The notes: generated by a model from the letters alone, not told the origin. Numbered from the stretch's first letter, positions 39,780 through 51,000 are shown. The stretch is DNA of 64,000 nt from Acanthaster planci (GCF_001949145.1 NW_019091399.1:1201703-1265702), one strand, 5' to 3'. Program-made: numbers and translations.

Positions 39780-40330
39780 CTGTTTTACATACGAAGTGTG
39801 GACATTCCTTTAATTTCTTGAGGTTAAGGAAACTAGGGGGAAATGCTCCTTTTTCCACCAATAGGACAACTTCTTCGAGCCGGGTTTTTGATGATTTCCT
39901 GGAAGTTCCTCTTCAATTTGCCACTGATAAAACTGACACCCAAAATGCCTCTGAAGCCTTTTTCAGAGAGGGGAAAGCATTGTGTAGACGTGTGCGAGTC
40001 CACACAATGCCATCGTACCCGGAATTATGTGGACCTCTTTTGTGCAGAGGTCCACACTATGTATACCACGCCTGCACGTATGTTTGTATGCCTTACGTGG
40101 ACATTCGTTTGTTTTCATGGTAAGAAAACTCGAAAGAAAAGCTGAAATTTCGCCCTATTGGCCTATTCCTTTGAGCTGCATTTTTGATTTCCTAGACCAT
40201 TTCTCTACATTTTGCAACAACCATGACCTGCAAATGCCTTTAAAACTGTTTTTCAGAGAGTGGAAAACTGTATGGACGTGTGCGTGATCACATGGACTTC
40301 ATCAGCTAGGAGGTCCGCATTTTATATACA
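39780..40330. repeat. Degenerate ~299-bp tandem duplication
   Basis: GTGGACATTC at 39798 recurs at 40097. Matching blocks follow in the same order: TTTTTGAT..ATTTCCT, AAATGCCT..AA..CTTTTTCAGAGAG, and GACGTGTGCG. Both copies are open over long stretches in two plus frames, yet the repeat is not codon-conserved and no protein family is apparent. Copy 1 carries two hairpins: GCATTGTGT/ACACAATGC near 39980-40012, and TGTGGACCTCT/AGAGGTCCACA at 40028-40056. Confidence 0.7.
40028..40056. repeat. Perfect 11-bp stem hairpin
   Basis: TGTGGACCTCT at 40028-40038 pairs perfectly with AGAGGTCCACA at 40046-40056 around a 7-nt loop (TTTGTGC). No T run follows, so it is not a simple terminator-like structure. 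Confidence 0.85.
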
Positions 40331-43300
40331 TATATACGATGATGCGAAACACTATTTGCTTACTTTCCCAATTTGTAATGGCCCATCAGCCAGATTTTCC
40401 AACAAAGTTGTTTAATTAACCCAAGGACAGAGGACACACTCTTTAAAAGTACTGTTCCCGTGTAATGTTACGGCAAAACTTACGGCTCGTTACTGTAATG
40501 AACAGTGTTCCTTGTTAATAAGATGTCCACCCCTTTGGAATTTCCATGGCCGGACAATTTAAGGAATTTGGCATCCCATCAACCAAATCGCCGCCAAGAT
40601 TGCACCCCTCCAGAAACCGCACAGCTGCTGAACGAGACCCTTGAAACACAGTATCATCATCAGCATAGTGACAATCGCGTTTTCCTTTTCACTTCAACAC
40701 AAACAGAATTGTCTCAAGTAAACACAAATGAGACAGGCCTACTTTCAAAACAAGGTTTGATGCAATTCTTATTCAACTTCGGTACGAAGCAGCATTTCAA
40801 AATTTCAACAAGTATCATCACCGATTAAAGATGTTTCTTATTTCATACAACATAATTGAAAACTTTAACAAGGCGCCAATTTCTGTTTTAGAGCTCTCCC
40901 CTTACCCCACGTTTCAAGATCACCGTTCAGTTTCAACATAACCTACATCTACATCTACATCAAAAAGCCAATCCTAACGCATATTTCAACAAAATGTTGT
41001 GCATGTAATGGACTCATGGCCCTGCCAGAAACATAATCAGGACCCTGACAACTCCTCTGTTAACAGCTGGACTGGATTTCACCAAACCACACGCTGTGGC
41101 ACTCTTGTGTTACCCCACCATATGCATGAAAATACTACTCGCACCACATGAATAGATTGAAATCATACATGTTGTAAGACAGAATGCAAAACGAGTGGTG
41201 TTGATGAATAGCGACAACTGAAAACAAGCAGGTACACAAAGGTACTTATTTTGGTTTTAAACTGGCACTCTCAAATCGATAACATCCACATTTAATTAGA
41301 CTGTATATTGTACTTTTTCATATCGTTAATTCCAAAATTACTTCCTCCCAGGACAAATGCTTGACGTACTTAGCATTTTTCCTGGGATGATATTTCACGT
41401 TTTCCATCTGCTGGTGGGCCTTGTATTAAAGCCCCTCATCATAAGGGTCTTGCCCAACTTCCTCACATTCATAAACTCTTCAACCTGCCTGCAGAATTAA
41501 GAGCGCATCCTTTCTGAAAAAGCACATTCACAGGTTGCTGGTGAAAGTTTTTTCCAGAACCACAGACAGGATGCGAACAACGTGTGACAAGCATGACAAG
41601 ATCATCTGATTGCCCCAAAACAACGACTTCCTTCCTGCATCTGTTTTTTTGCTCAGAGCAATATTAACCTTTAATCAATTCAAATGTGATAAAAATTCAG
41701 ACAGCCATGTATGGTTGCTATACGAGGCATTCTTGCCCTCAATCTCTGGCAAGAAAGATCTCTGATTCAGAACATTATTTATAAACCGACACAAGATCTT
41801 TTAAAGATCTAGTCCCCGTCTCTATCAGATGTTGCAATGAAGAGTTTTCCTTTGAACGAAACTGACCTGGGGGAGGAGAGAAAAGAAATCGCACAGATTC
41901 CTTCTCCACAGCTGTGATAATTACGAAGAGGGGCAGACAATTTCTGTGCAGTTAATCGCATCAATAGGCTTAATCACCCCTTGAATGTTAAATCCATTCA
42001 CACGCTGGAATTTTAGAAAAGTTACCTCTAACAGTGTCTTCGAATCTGTCCATAAAGTTTCGATAAGAAAACGAATGGGTTTTACCGTTTGCATTTTTAT
42101 TTTTAATCTGTTTGCATTCTTACATAATTCATGTAGTGACCAAAGTCTGAGCATACCTACCGAAAGGCTCAGAAAATAGGGTCCCTGCTCAGAACTCTCC
42201 GAATCTCGGAGAGATTTTTTTAGAGGTTTATTACACATACATGTGTAACCAAAAACTCTTAACTATTATTGACGCCATTACTGAAAATATCAATGTTGGT
42301 ACTTCTACATTCAGTCATGAGTTGCCACGATATTGGCAGTGAGTATAGAAATTCTCACGCATTTAGCAACAAAAGCAAAGTTGGTTCAACTTCGTGTTCA
42401 ATGCACCGTGCTATGTACATACCACGTACAGCAATACAAACTGCACACCCTTCAATACCGCACTATGCTGTTGCAGTGAAGTATACATCTTTGCAAAGTA
42501 CGAGTACATAGCACATGATCAAGTCCTGCAAGTAAAACCAACTCCGAATTTGGTATTTATTTCTTTAGTGGTTAAATAGACCCAAATTCAACAGGAACAA
42601 AAGTCAGTTTGGCCCATGTGTATACCATAGGCCCTACTCTGATAAGATTGCGTTTAAAAAGTTGGCGGCCGCACGTACACAAGTCATATAATACAAGCGT
42701 ATGTGGAAGTTTTTTCCCCTTCTTCCTTTTTAGCTAAACCGTTGCTCACATCTTAATGTATAGACAAAATCAGCTCAGGCAAAAGACTTTGAACGTAACT
42801 CCATCTCACTTTGGCAACCTGGTCAAAACATGAATGTTAACGGATTCCACTTTGGATGTAAACCTGAAACGTAAAACCAATGCAGGTGACAAATGTATAA
42901 AAACCCGACTAGACCTGGCGACTTATGTCAAGTCAAAAACGAGATTATTCAGGCAGGTAGCTGTGTCATTTATTATGCAAGCACTTTAGCTTTGTAGGTT
43001 TTCCTTCGTCAAGGATATGCAGTTTAGGGTATCATTTACATTCTTGATGAAACGAAATACAGTCGCTGAATCAGGTGACTGTCACATCCTTCCGTCTAGT
43101 TGACGGATTAAAAAAAGTTACCGATCTGTCTATTACTTTCTTGAGGCAAAATTGCCGACCTACTGGCCCTGAAAACGATAATGCAAGAGATATATTACCT
43201 GCATTAGTGTCAAGAGATGCAAGCAGTGTCATGCATAAGCCAATTCTGTGTTCCAACTGTGCATGTACGCATCAATATTTGAGAGAAGATAACCGAATCC

Positions 43301-43546
43301 ACAGATTGCTATTTGCTCTTGCCAAGCGCGATCAAGAAGCCATCAGCTAAAAAGTAGGGACAAGAAAGGACTAATACTCAACACAGTCTCTTGTTTTTGA
43401 AATTTCGTTACATGTTTCAATTTCCTTCATACCCCCAACAATTTTGCAACGTGTCTCCAAGAGAGCAACTTCCCTCTACCCGCTGGAGAAGCCACTGTTT
43501 TGAAGACAAACCTCATCTTTGATGATGCTCAATACCGGCTTTTCAT

Positions 43547-44755
43547 TTGAAATGCCCTTTTTCTTTTAAGCCCTTCCACATTTCTGAACTTCATTATGCT
43601 TGGCCCCTTCGTTCCACGAGCATTGCCTCTTTCTTCCACTTCATCTTAATACGTTCGACTCAATTCCCATGTCCTTCAGTTCCTTTGCCCTCCTCTTCTT
43701 GCTTGCCCTTCATTTTAATTAACTGCCCATCATCTTTAGTGCCCATCAACGCAAATTCTTAAACTAGAGCGCCCCCAAGTGGCTTTTGTCTTCCGTGCCC
43801 TTTATCTTGTTCGTGCACTTCATCTTCCGTCCAACACGTATGTGCCAATAATCCTTTAACTTGATCTTTCATGTTCTTTATATTTCTTGTCCTTAATCTC
43901 GCATGCTCTTTATCTAATACATACCCTTCATTTTGCATGTTCATCTTCCCTTTCATTCATTTCGTTAATTCTTCTTCTTGCATGTCCATTGTTCTTTGCC
44001 CTTCATATAATATAGGCCCTTCCTCTGGGTATCGCAGCGCCCTCATCTTTCATTCCATTCATCTTCGAATTTCTTCTTCTATTCTGTGCACTTCTACTAT
44101 GCCCATCAATTTCTGTGCCCCTGATTTTGTATGCCCATCATCTTGCGTGCCCATCTTGCTCGATCATTGACTTTTTGAACGCCCTAAACCATGCGTGAAC
44201 TTCATTTTCCCTGCCTTCAATTTTGCGCGCCCTTGAACTCGTAAAATTTTCTTGAATGCCCCTCATCGTGCGTGCCCTTTATCCTACACTTGCTTTATCT
44301 ATCACCTCATCTTTATGCCCCTCATCTCGCATACCATGTTTTCTTCAGTTCACTTCCTTTGCATGTCCTTAATTTTTCATGTTTTTCATCTTGCAAGTAT
44401 TTCATTTTCTGTGCTCTTTAGCTTGTGCGCCCTTCACCTTGAGAGCCCTTTGCCTATCATGCCCGGTATCTTGTATATCATTCATGCAATTCATTTTCAA
44501 ACCCTTGGTCCTAGGTGCCCAGCACCTTGTGTGCCCTTCAATACCCTTTGTCTTCAGTGTATTTCATCTTGCTTGCACTTCCTCTCGCTCACCCTTTATC
44601 TTGTTGCGTGAAGTTCGTTTCCATGCCTTCATCTGGAGTGCCCTTACCTTACCCAACATCTCTGTCATTTGTCCTGCTCCGTCTTCATTTTGCATGATCA
44701 TTTCGTATACCCATCAGTCCCCTTCCTTGCCATCTTTTGTTGAGGACGCTTCGTC
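43547..44755. repeat. 16-bp satellite, degenerate left segment
   Basis: Pyrimidine-rich on the plus strand with the recurring core GCCCTTCATCTT(GC) at about 16-bp spacing, more diverged than farther right (variants such as GCCCATCATCTTGCG). The transition from unique sequence is gradual from about 43540. The open frames across it (up to 130 codons) come from the stop-poor unit, not from a gene. Confidence 0.85.
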
Positions 44756-44998
44756 AAGAGTTGGCACATAGAAACGGTGCTCAGAGAAAATTCTGCCAAG
44801 TACCTGCTCCATCGCCGCCAAATAGAAAGACCATCGTGCCATACCTCCTCTGGAAAACGATGGCCTTTTAACTGCTCAAGGACACAAAACAATCCCAGAC
44901 AACACCCACAACTCTGGGGAGTGTCTGCATTTTGATCCGAGACAACGCTCGATCCAAAATCGTCAAGCTCTTGTCCAAGAGGGTGGGGTGCAAGAAAG
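44756..44998 (-). other. Unique ~240-bp island inside the 16-bp satellite
   Basis: The satellite stops at about 44755 and resumes at about 44999. Between them is ordinary-composition DNA whose minus strand stays open for about 80 codons (includes FPEEVWHDGLSIWRRWSRYL). I do not recognise the product. No terminal repeats or target duplication are evident. It may be an insertion fragment or captured exon. Confidence 0.45.
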
Positions 44999-46345
44999 TT
45001 TAGTGTCCATCTCGCTGACTAAGTCGAGAGTCTTGCTAGCCCTTCATCTTAAGAGACCTTCTTATTTAAAAACTGTCTTCCAAGCCTCACTTCGTGAGCT
45101 CTTCCTCTTCCAAGCACTTCATCTTGCTAGCCTTGGTCTTTCAAGCCCTTCATTTAGCGAGCCCTTCTCTGCGATCCCTTTCTCTTGCGAGCCCTTAAAC
45201 TTGCGAGCCCTTTGTCTTGCAATCCGTTATGAAGACAAGATGAAGGGCAAGTAAAATCATGTTACAAGGTCTTCATCTTCCAAACACTGCATCTCGCTAG
45301 CCCTTCATCTTGCGAACTTCGTCTTGCGAGTCTTTCATCTTGCAAGACCTTCTTTGTCAAAACCTTGCAAGGACTTTATCTTGTGAGCCCTTAGTTTAGC
45401 AAGTCTTTTACTTCCTAGCCCTTCAAATTGCGAGCCCTTCGTCTCCTGAGCCCCTTGTCTACTTTCTCCTTATGCTACATGCCCTTCTTATTTTGAAAAA
45501 TTTATCCGGTGAGCCCTTCACTCTACAAGTCCTTTGTCTTGTAAGCCCTTTACCATGCAAGTATTTCGTCTTCTCGGCTCTTAATCTTGCAGGTCCTTCA
45601 TGCTGCACGCCTTTCATTTTCCAGGGCCTTTGTCGTGTGAGCCCTTCACCTTAAGAGGCCTTCATCTTCTAGTGAGTCCTTCATGTTGCATACCCTTCAT
45701 CCTTGCAACCTTTTTCCTGCAAACCTATAATTTTAATGACCCTCATCTTGAAAGTCCTTCATCTTCAAAGAATTTTATCATACGTGCCCGTACTTCCAAA
45801 GACCTTCATTTTGTTAGCTCTTTATCTTGCGAGCCCTTCCTCTTGCAAGCCTTTCATTTCATGTGCCCTTGTTTTGTTTTGTTCGTATTACAAGCCTTTG
45901 AGTTTCTCTCATACCTTCTCACCTTACAAGTCATTCACCTTCAAAACCAAGCGCCTTGCAAGCCCTTCGTCCTCCATGCCCTTGTACTGCATGCATTTTG
46001 TCTTATGAGCCATTCATCTTACGAGCCCTTCGTTTCACGCGAGATTCTTTCTGGCCTCTCCTCTGGTGAAGTCCTTCATGTGTACCCGTCGTAATGCATG
46101 CAATTTGTGTTGCGAGTCATTAGCAAGATGTGAACCTTTCATCTTCTAAAACCTTTGTCTTGAGAGCCGTTTATCTTGCAAGACCTTACTATTACAAACC
46201 CTTTGTCTAGCAAGCCCTTCATCTTGGGAGCCCTTCGTCTTATGAGCACTTCAACTTTCCAGCGTTCGTCTTGCGAGCAGTTCATCTTACAAGCCCTTTT
46301 GTCATGAGAGCCGATCATCTTGCTAGGCATTCCTCTTGAAAACTG
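44999..46345. repeat. 16-bp satellite
   Basis: Clear tandem units close to AGCCCTTCATCTTGCA, with GTCTT/ATCTT, GCGA/GCAA and TTCC variants and occasional 1-3 bp indels. It ends about 10 bp before the terminal repeat of the large inserted element at 46355. The 164-codon plus frame at 45600-46094 is an artefact of this repeat. Confidence 0.9.
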
Positions 46346-46354
46346 CAAACTCTT

Positions 46355-46373
46355 CTGCACACGGCTGTCGCAA
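46355..46373 (+). repeat. Left terminal inverted repeat of the 7.0-kb element
   Basis: CTGCACACGGCTGTCGCAA, immediately right of the satellite. It pairs with 53383-53401 at 15 of 19 positions. It does not start with the CACAGTG heptamer of Transib/ProtoRAG ends. Confidence 0.65.
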
Positions 46374-48143
46374 AGCGCTAAAAAAGAGTGTCTTGTTTGA
46401 GTTTAGATCATACATATTCATGATTATTCCAGGGACCTGGACAGGCCAGATGAATAACAGCACGCCCTCTATAGTTGGACAGTTACTTAACACGTGTTTT
46501 TGTCATCCACCTTTGTCTATGCAGTTTACAGAAAGTAAAGATCAGCAGTTGTCACGTATCAGGATATACATGTAAGGACAGTTTTCAAGCACAGTGGTCG
46601 ACTTAACAGTTACATAGTTCTCCGCTTGTAATTTCTGTTAGACTATTAATTTTACTTACTCAAACATGCAAGTTAACTGTAATTTCTATGTCATGTTCTT
46701 TTTTCTTTCAGATCAAATAAAAATAAATTATACAATAAGCAAGATTTCTTCTGCTTACCCTTTAATTTGTGCTCTCCGGCGTACGGTCCAATGATTAAGC
46801 GTATTAATTTGACCGTTTTTGTAGGGTTGAATGAAGCCTTAAAAGCGCTCCATTTCTGTTGGGCAGTCTTATAAACAACATCATACAAATATGAACATAT
46901 TTCCACAAATACTAATGAATATATTTCAAAAATTATTTGGTTGGTATACAAGTGTTGGAAGTGATCTTTAGAAACGGAAGACGGGTACCAGCCTTTGCCA
47001 GATTTTTCTCTGGTGCGGTGTGGGTCTTTATCCGTTCCATGTATTTTTTTAAATTCAGTGGTTTTCCAACAAGCAGTCCCTCAGATTTGTTGTAAGTATC
47101 CTTTACAGGCAGTTTTAAGAGCATTCGTGGGACAGTCTTCATAATTTTAGTTTCAGCATCAGGCTACATTGAGCATGTACACGTGGGCTTACATACAGTA
47201 CATGCAAATGTATGTACTCGTACATGTACATCACGTGCATTTTATAAAAATATGATGATGCTATTGGCGCACACATGTACTTGCTATTTTTGGTTTACAT
47301 TACATGTACATACAAACGCTGCGGTTTTTAACGCATTATTATACCTGGAATGTAGCCACACAGACTGACATGACAAATTTAGGCCTAAAGCTGTGTGATC
47401 TGAAAAAAATGAAATTACCCATCTTTTTGGAAACACAGAGGCCTACTTTAATGTTAAATGATCTAAGCTAATCTGCTTTTGAAATTATTTTTTGTTAATT
47501 TCTCAAGAATACCTACGCAATCTGTCCCAAAGGCAGTGTTATGTGGATGTTGCGTGCAAAACCCACGGAACAAATTAGGCCTATACCAACCATATTATTG
47601 TACGTTATACACGTAGACTACCATAAATGTACATGTATATTACACGACGTACATTGTACAGGTGCGGTGATGTAACCATGTAAATGATGTGGTTAAATTC
47701 ATGTAGCCCTGCAGCCACATTTCCAGTCGGCCCTAAACACACGAGATGTGAAAGCAAAATAATGTACTTGTACCTTCACATCCCCGTTATAGTTCACTCA
47801 CACAAACATGTATGCAGTGTCCACAGTGAAACCTTTAATTTTCTCATTTGCTGGACACCCATCAGCGTGTACAACACGTATGCAGACTGTGAAGGCACAT
47901 ATCTGTTATGTGTAACATTCGAAATACGTGTAAGCATATATAAAATTGACTTTTTGATCCAATTTTTCTGCAACAGAGAAGCCATTTTACATACCCGGTA
48001 TGTATCATCATGTAACCCACCATGTAGTTTCAGGCATGAGATATTTCAGACATTTCTCTGAATTCAGATTTTTGAATCCAATAGAAGCATTATTGGTATT
48101 CATGTATAAAGAAATGCATCTGACAGACTCTTAATACACAGTT
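46374..48143 (-). other. Element interior 3' of the main gene
   Basis: About 1.8 kb between the left terminal repeat and the stop of the main gene. A lysine-rich 69-codon minus ORF (46933-47142, MKTVPRMLLKLPVKDTYNKS start) is followed after a stop by diverged open stretches. It might be a second small ORF of the element, but it has no recognisable domain. The stretches 47170-47310 and 47600-47665 are packed with TACATGTA-type palindromes. Confidence 0.4.
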
Positions 48144-48481
48144 TCAGATATTTTTCAAAACTGACAATTTCATCCCTGTAGTTTCGTACACGAGAAATTT
48201 TACCATAGACAACGTAACTTCAGAGGTTGTGCTGACATGATGAAGCCTCATGGCTGTCATCAACCGCTCAACATCATTTTTCATGCCGTGGACTACTTGG
48301 CCTATTTTATAAACCTCAGAGTGGATAACCATGCCACCTTGTTCATTGAGAAGGCCAAAACCTGCTCTGAACTGACGCAGTTGGTCAACACTGTAATCGT
48401 GCAGTCGGTGGAGATTTGGAGTGACGTTTTCACCAAGGAAAATTCGTCGATAGCTGGTTAACTGCTCCTTCTTAGCCACTT
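48144..48481 (-). CDS. Terminal exon: conserved C-terminal region of the element protein
   Basis: The exon follows acceptor cattttgtag and runs 112 codons in frame, including the TGA at 48144-48146. It contains VTPNLHRLHDYSVDQLRQF and RAGFGLLNEQGGMVIHS, then MKNDVERLMTAMRLHH. The order VTPxLHxLxxH.., GFGLxxEQGxxxIH, RLxxxMxxH is one I recognise from the C-terminus of large uncharacterised transposon-like proteins in invertebrates, next to RAG1-like N-terminal regions. It joins the previous exon in phase (G + AA). No stops or frameshifts. The opposite strand is also open over a shorter span but lacks the motif logic. Confidence 0.7.
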
Positions 48482-48552
48482 CTACAAAATGAAGGAATGG
48501 TACCACTGAGCGCTTAAAGATGTCACTCATTGATGTATGCTGGTGTAGTTAC

Positions 48553-48744
48553 CTGTACAATGGATGTCATTACCACTGACTGGGCGGGTGTGGTTGATGC
48601 AAATGTTGACATCTTCAAATTTCATGAGAATTTCACAAAAATACTCAACAGTTGTAGCATTCCGCTGTAGCCTTTCTTGTGTGCCTAAGGACATGTTGTC
48701 TGTCAGGTGTCTTTCAGTTGCATCTAATGGAGCTCTGGTGAGGC
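48553..48744 (-). CDS. Penultimate exon of the element gene
   Basis: 192 nt on the minus strand, stop-free in the linking frame, from acceptor gatagag to donor ACAG/GTAACT. It reads LTRAPLDATERHLTDNMSLG near the start and VEYFCEILMKFEDVNICINH later. The entering phase (two bases complete a codon begun in 48872-48979) and the leaving phase (one base, completed by the terminal exon) both fit. The acceptor has a poor pyrimidine tract. No known motif; the call rests on phase, splice sites and position. Confidence 0.6.
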
Positions 48745-48871
48745 CTCTATCACTTCAAGCTATTTGAAAATACAAGTGGTACACGTTAAATCTTATTTGC
48801 CCCAGGAATTTGATCTACTTTTGTTTGGTTATGAATTATTGTATCGGTCTGTTATACATGACAGTACTTAC

Positions 48872-48979
48872 GGACATAATTGCCTACAAAGGCTTTGCCA
48901 AGGTACACCTGTCTCTGAACACTGAACTCATTGAGTATCTTATCAAGGGAGCTAACCACAGGCCCAGTTGCATATGCAG
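48872..48979 (-). CDS. Exon with the RQxYxGKxFVGN motif of the element gene
   Basis: 108 nt from acceptor aaccacag to a consensus donor GTCC/GTAAGT. The translation has AAYATGPVVSSLDKILNEF followed by VQRQVYLGKAFVGNYV. The GPxVxSLD...RQxYxGKxFVGN arrangement precedes the VTPxLH block in the same invertebrate family as the terminal exon. Open throughout, and its one-base overhang fits exon 48553-48744. It has no stop, unlike the exons upstream. Confidence 0.65.
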
Positions 48980-49139
48980 CTGTGGTTTTTCAGCTTCTTT
49001 TTCCTACAAAACACAATGGTAAGAAAAACGTATTAACACACTAACTTGTTTTGTCTAAAGCCAAATTAAAAAGAAGTTCCTAACTGAATGATCATACAAG
49101 CGTTGGGATTGAAAGCTTTAAAGAGAGTACGTGTAAATG

Positions 49140-49244
49140 ATTAGTGCACATGTAAATGTATTCTCTACTTGTGACGTTTCTATTTGCCACCACAGTATGA
49201 TTGTGTTTTCCTCTTTTATAAAAGCAGACGTTTCGCCAATTTCA
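49140..49244 (-). CDS. Possible exon of the element gene
   Basis: A good acceptor (tttctccttttacag) is followed by an open frame reading QIALEIGETSAFIKEENTI. No family motif is recognisable and the donor is unclear. It lies between the conserved blocks at 49.5 and 48.9 kb, where sequence is expected. Weak call. Confidence 0.35.
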
Positions 49245-49477
49245 AGAGCAATTTGCTGTAAAAGGAGAAACAGATATTCCAACCAAATTCTGATTGTCAT
49301 TCCACGTATAGCAGAAGTTCTTCTTCAGCACATTCAAAAGCAGCATTCTTCTGCCCTCAATGTGATTGGTTCACACAAATNCATTCTTGTCGAAGGGTTG
49401 CTCTTGGATACTGCTGAGCCTCTCTATTGCACGAGCAATATGATTATTAAGGTTGGTTGGATGCATGTTGTCCTGGG

Positions 49478-49593
49478 TTATGACACACAGATGGAAAATT
49501 TCTGCGTCAAGATTGTGGATGTCTCTCTAAAACGGTCGGACAGCTTCTTGTACACACCAAGAGAAATGGGAATGGTGGGTACAACAATCCCAA
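49478..49593 (-). pseudogene. Exon remnant with the IPISLGVYKKL block
   Basis: The minus frame reads GIVVPTIPISLGVYKKLSDR and reaches a TAA at 49478-49480. In the family the HISLGxFxK segment directly follows the segment ending LDQV, and here it follows PLVPVEVDHV in the exon at 49.9-50.15 kb. An undetermined base at 49381 and mixed frames to about 49320 hide the continuation. The 180-codon plus ORF over this place is antisense to it. Confidence 0.5.
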
Positions 49594-49921
49594 AACTTAA
49601 ATACGTTGAACTATTATTAAATGCTAACACTCAAGTACATTTAGCAAGATGCTGTTTGCAAAATGATGCCGTGCAATGAACATGGCGTGAAAGCTTCAGG
49701 TTGGGTAGTGTTTACTCTGTCAGTGTTGTGCATTGTATTTAACTGTAACACTTTACACAAACGTTGGCCTCCTCGTAAAAGTTACAACTGGATATTAATC
49801 TCACTTAGCCAAACAAGTCAATGTTGGCAGTTTTGCTCGATGGCTCATTCAAATTTGTTCTAAACATCACAGGGCACAGATACGTTTAGGTATTTTTAAT
49901 ACAATGTAGTTTCATATATGC

Positions 49922-50160
49922 ACATGATCAACTTCAACTGGTACTAACGGTCTGTTCAACAAATTTAAAGAGACTCCTTTGGCATATGGTTGCCTTGATT
50001 CATTCTGCAGAAATTGGTGATAGTGCTTTCTGATGTTTGACAGAGTACGTGGCTGGCTCTGTTCTCATTCACTGACCCGCTGTTACAGGACGATTTTGCT
50101 GGCCAGGCAGTAGATGCAACAGTAACAGGATGCAAATGGCACGAGAAAGGTAGTCACACT
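49922..50160 (-). pseudogene. Central exon with a CxCCxxC knuckle and RTL block, two internal stops
   Basis: The minus frame runs SCYCCIYCLASKIVL, TAA (50083-50085), QRVSE, TGA (50065-50067), then EQSQPRTLSNIRKHYHQFLQ to PLVPVEVDHV. A short cysteine knuckle followed by a basic linker, RTLxxLxxxYxxF and a LDQV-like end is the middle of the same invertebrate transposon-like protein. Both stops could come from a single C-to-T change. The reading frame is otherwise kept on both sides, so decay looks recent or the base calls need checking. Confidence 0.6.
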
Positions 50161-50301
50161 ATTTAGCATAATTCTTGCTTTTCTGGTATATGATAAAAGG
50201 ACAGTTCAAGGAAGTCTTACAAACAACCTTACCCCGAGAGACTTCAGATTTCATTACCCATGTAAGTAATCAGTAGTATAATTTCAAAACTTTCTGCTTA
50301 C

Positions 50302-50432
50302 CTCTGCAGCCATATTAGTCCATACATCTTATTCAGCAATTCGTGACCTCCAAAGCAGAAGACTCATATAGATGCACAATCCACAAGAGCATGTGTGCTA
50401 TTTCAGATGAGGATGGGGATGTAATTGGAAGT
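50302..50432 (-). pseudogene. Exon with the FGxxELLNKMYGL block, two internal stops
   Basis: Bounded by acceptor tgtgttcag and a consensus donor CAGAG/GTAAGC. The frame ending VFCFGGHELLNKMYGLIWLQ has two TGA codons upstream (near 50402 and 50361). The (F)GDYEFLxxMYGLSG-type motif precedes the cysteine knuckle in this family, matching the order here. Strong donor plus motif support an exon; the stops mark decay. Confidence 0.5.
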
Positions 50433-51000
50433 CTGAACACATTAAAAGTGACACATATTCATTAGCACACTTCCCACTCATTTCTAAGGACCCAAAATAA
50501 TACCACCTGAATGTTATAACTAACTACATGTAGCATGTTAAGAATTGCGTGAAATAAATAGTTAATATTATTACATTTCTTTATGTTTCTTCTTAATTTC
50601 AATCTGACTGGAAGCCTGTGATTCAATAAAACGATTCCAGAAACAACTTAAGTCCATTTTGTAGAGGTAGGTCTTGAAATCTGTTCAAAAGGAGGGGGAG
50701 GGGGACCTGCTCTTTCAATATTGGCCACTGAATCCATTGCCTCAATGCATGAAAACACATTGGTATTTTGTAGGGCGTTGGGGCGTTCCATGTTGACGAT
50801 TTAAAAGTCCATCTTGGAGGAGTTCCCTCCTTAATCCCCTCCCATCTTGATCCACACTATGCTCTTGGGGGCTATACCATTGTGTAGCGAGAGTGCATCA
50901 TAACTGCAGAGGTAGAGGAATAACATTTGAAGAAACTTTCATCTTGAAATGAATAGAATTACATAAGCCTATGTCTGATTTTAATCAAATAATGAATTAC

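Larger units (their letters stand above)
29775..43546. other. Non-coding region upstream of the candidate gene
   Basis: About 13.8 kb without a supportable gene. ORFs are short, lack recognisable motifs and often overlap on both strands. The stretch directly right of 29774 should contain the 5' UTR and promoter of the minus-strand gene, but I see no clear core promoter element. Two foldbacks, a 299-bp degenerate duplication, hairpins and an 11-base C run (39716-39726) are the visible structures. Confidence 0.5.

Noticed and set aside
45600-46094. 164-codon plus-strand ORF rich in Cys, Ser, Pro
   Set aside because: It lies wholly in the 16-bp satellite. The period is not a multiple of three and the unit lacks plus-strand stops, so long frames arise without selection.
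46355-46373. Recombination signal (CACAGTG heptamer) at the element end
   Set aside because: The end reads CTGCACACGG. Only CACA overlaps the heptamer and no nonamer with 12/23 spacing is visible, so ProtoRAG/Transib-type ends are not supported.
49137-49679. 180-codon plus-strand ORF containing an undetermined residue
   Set aside because: It covers minus-strand exon blocks of the 7-kb element whose motifs (ISLGVYKKL and others) match the family. The plus translation shows nothing.
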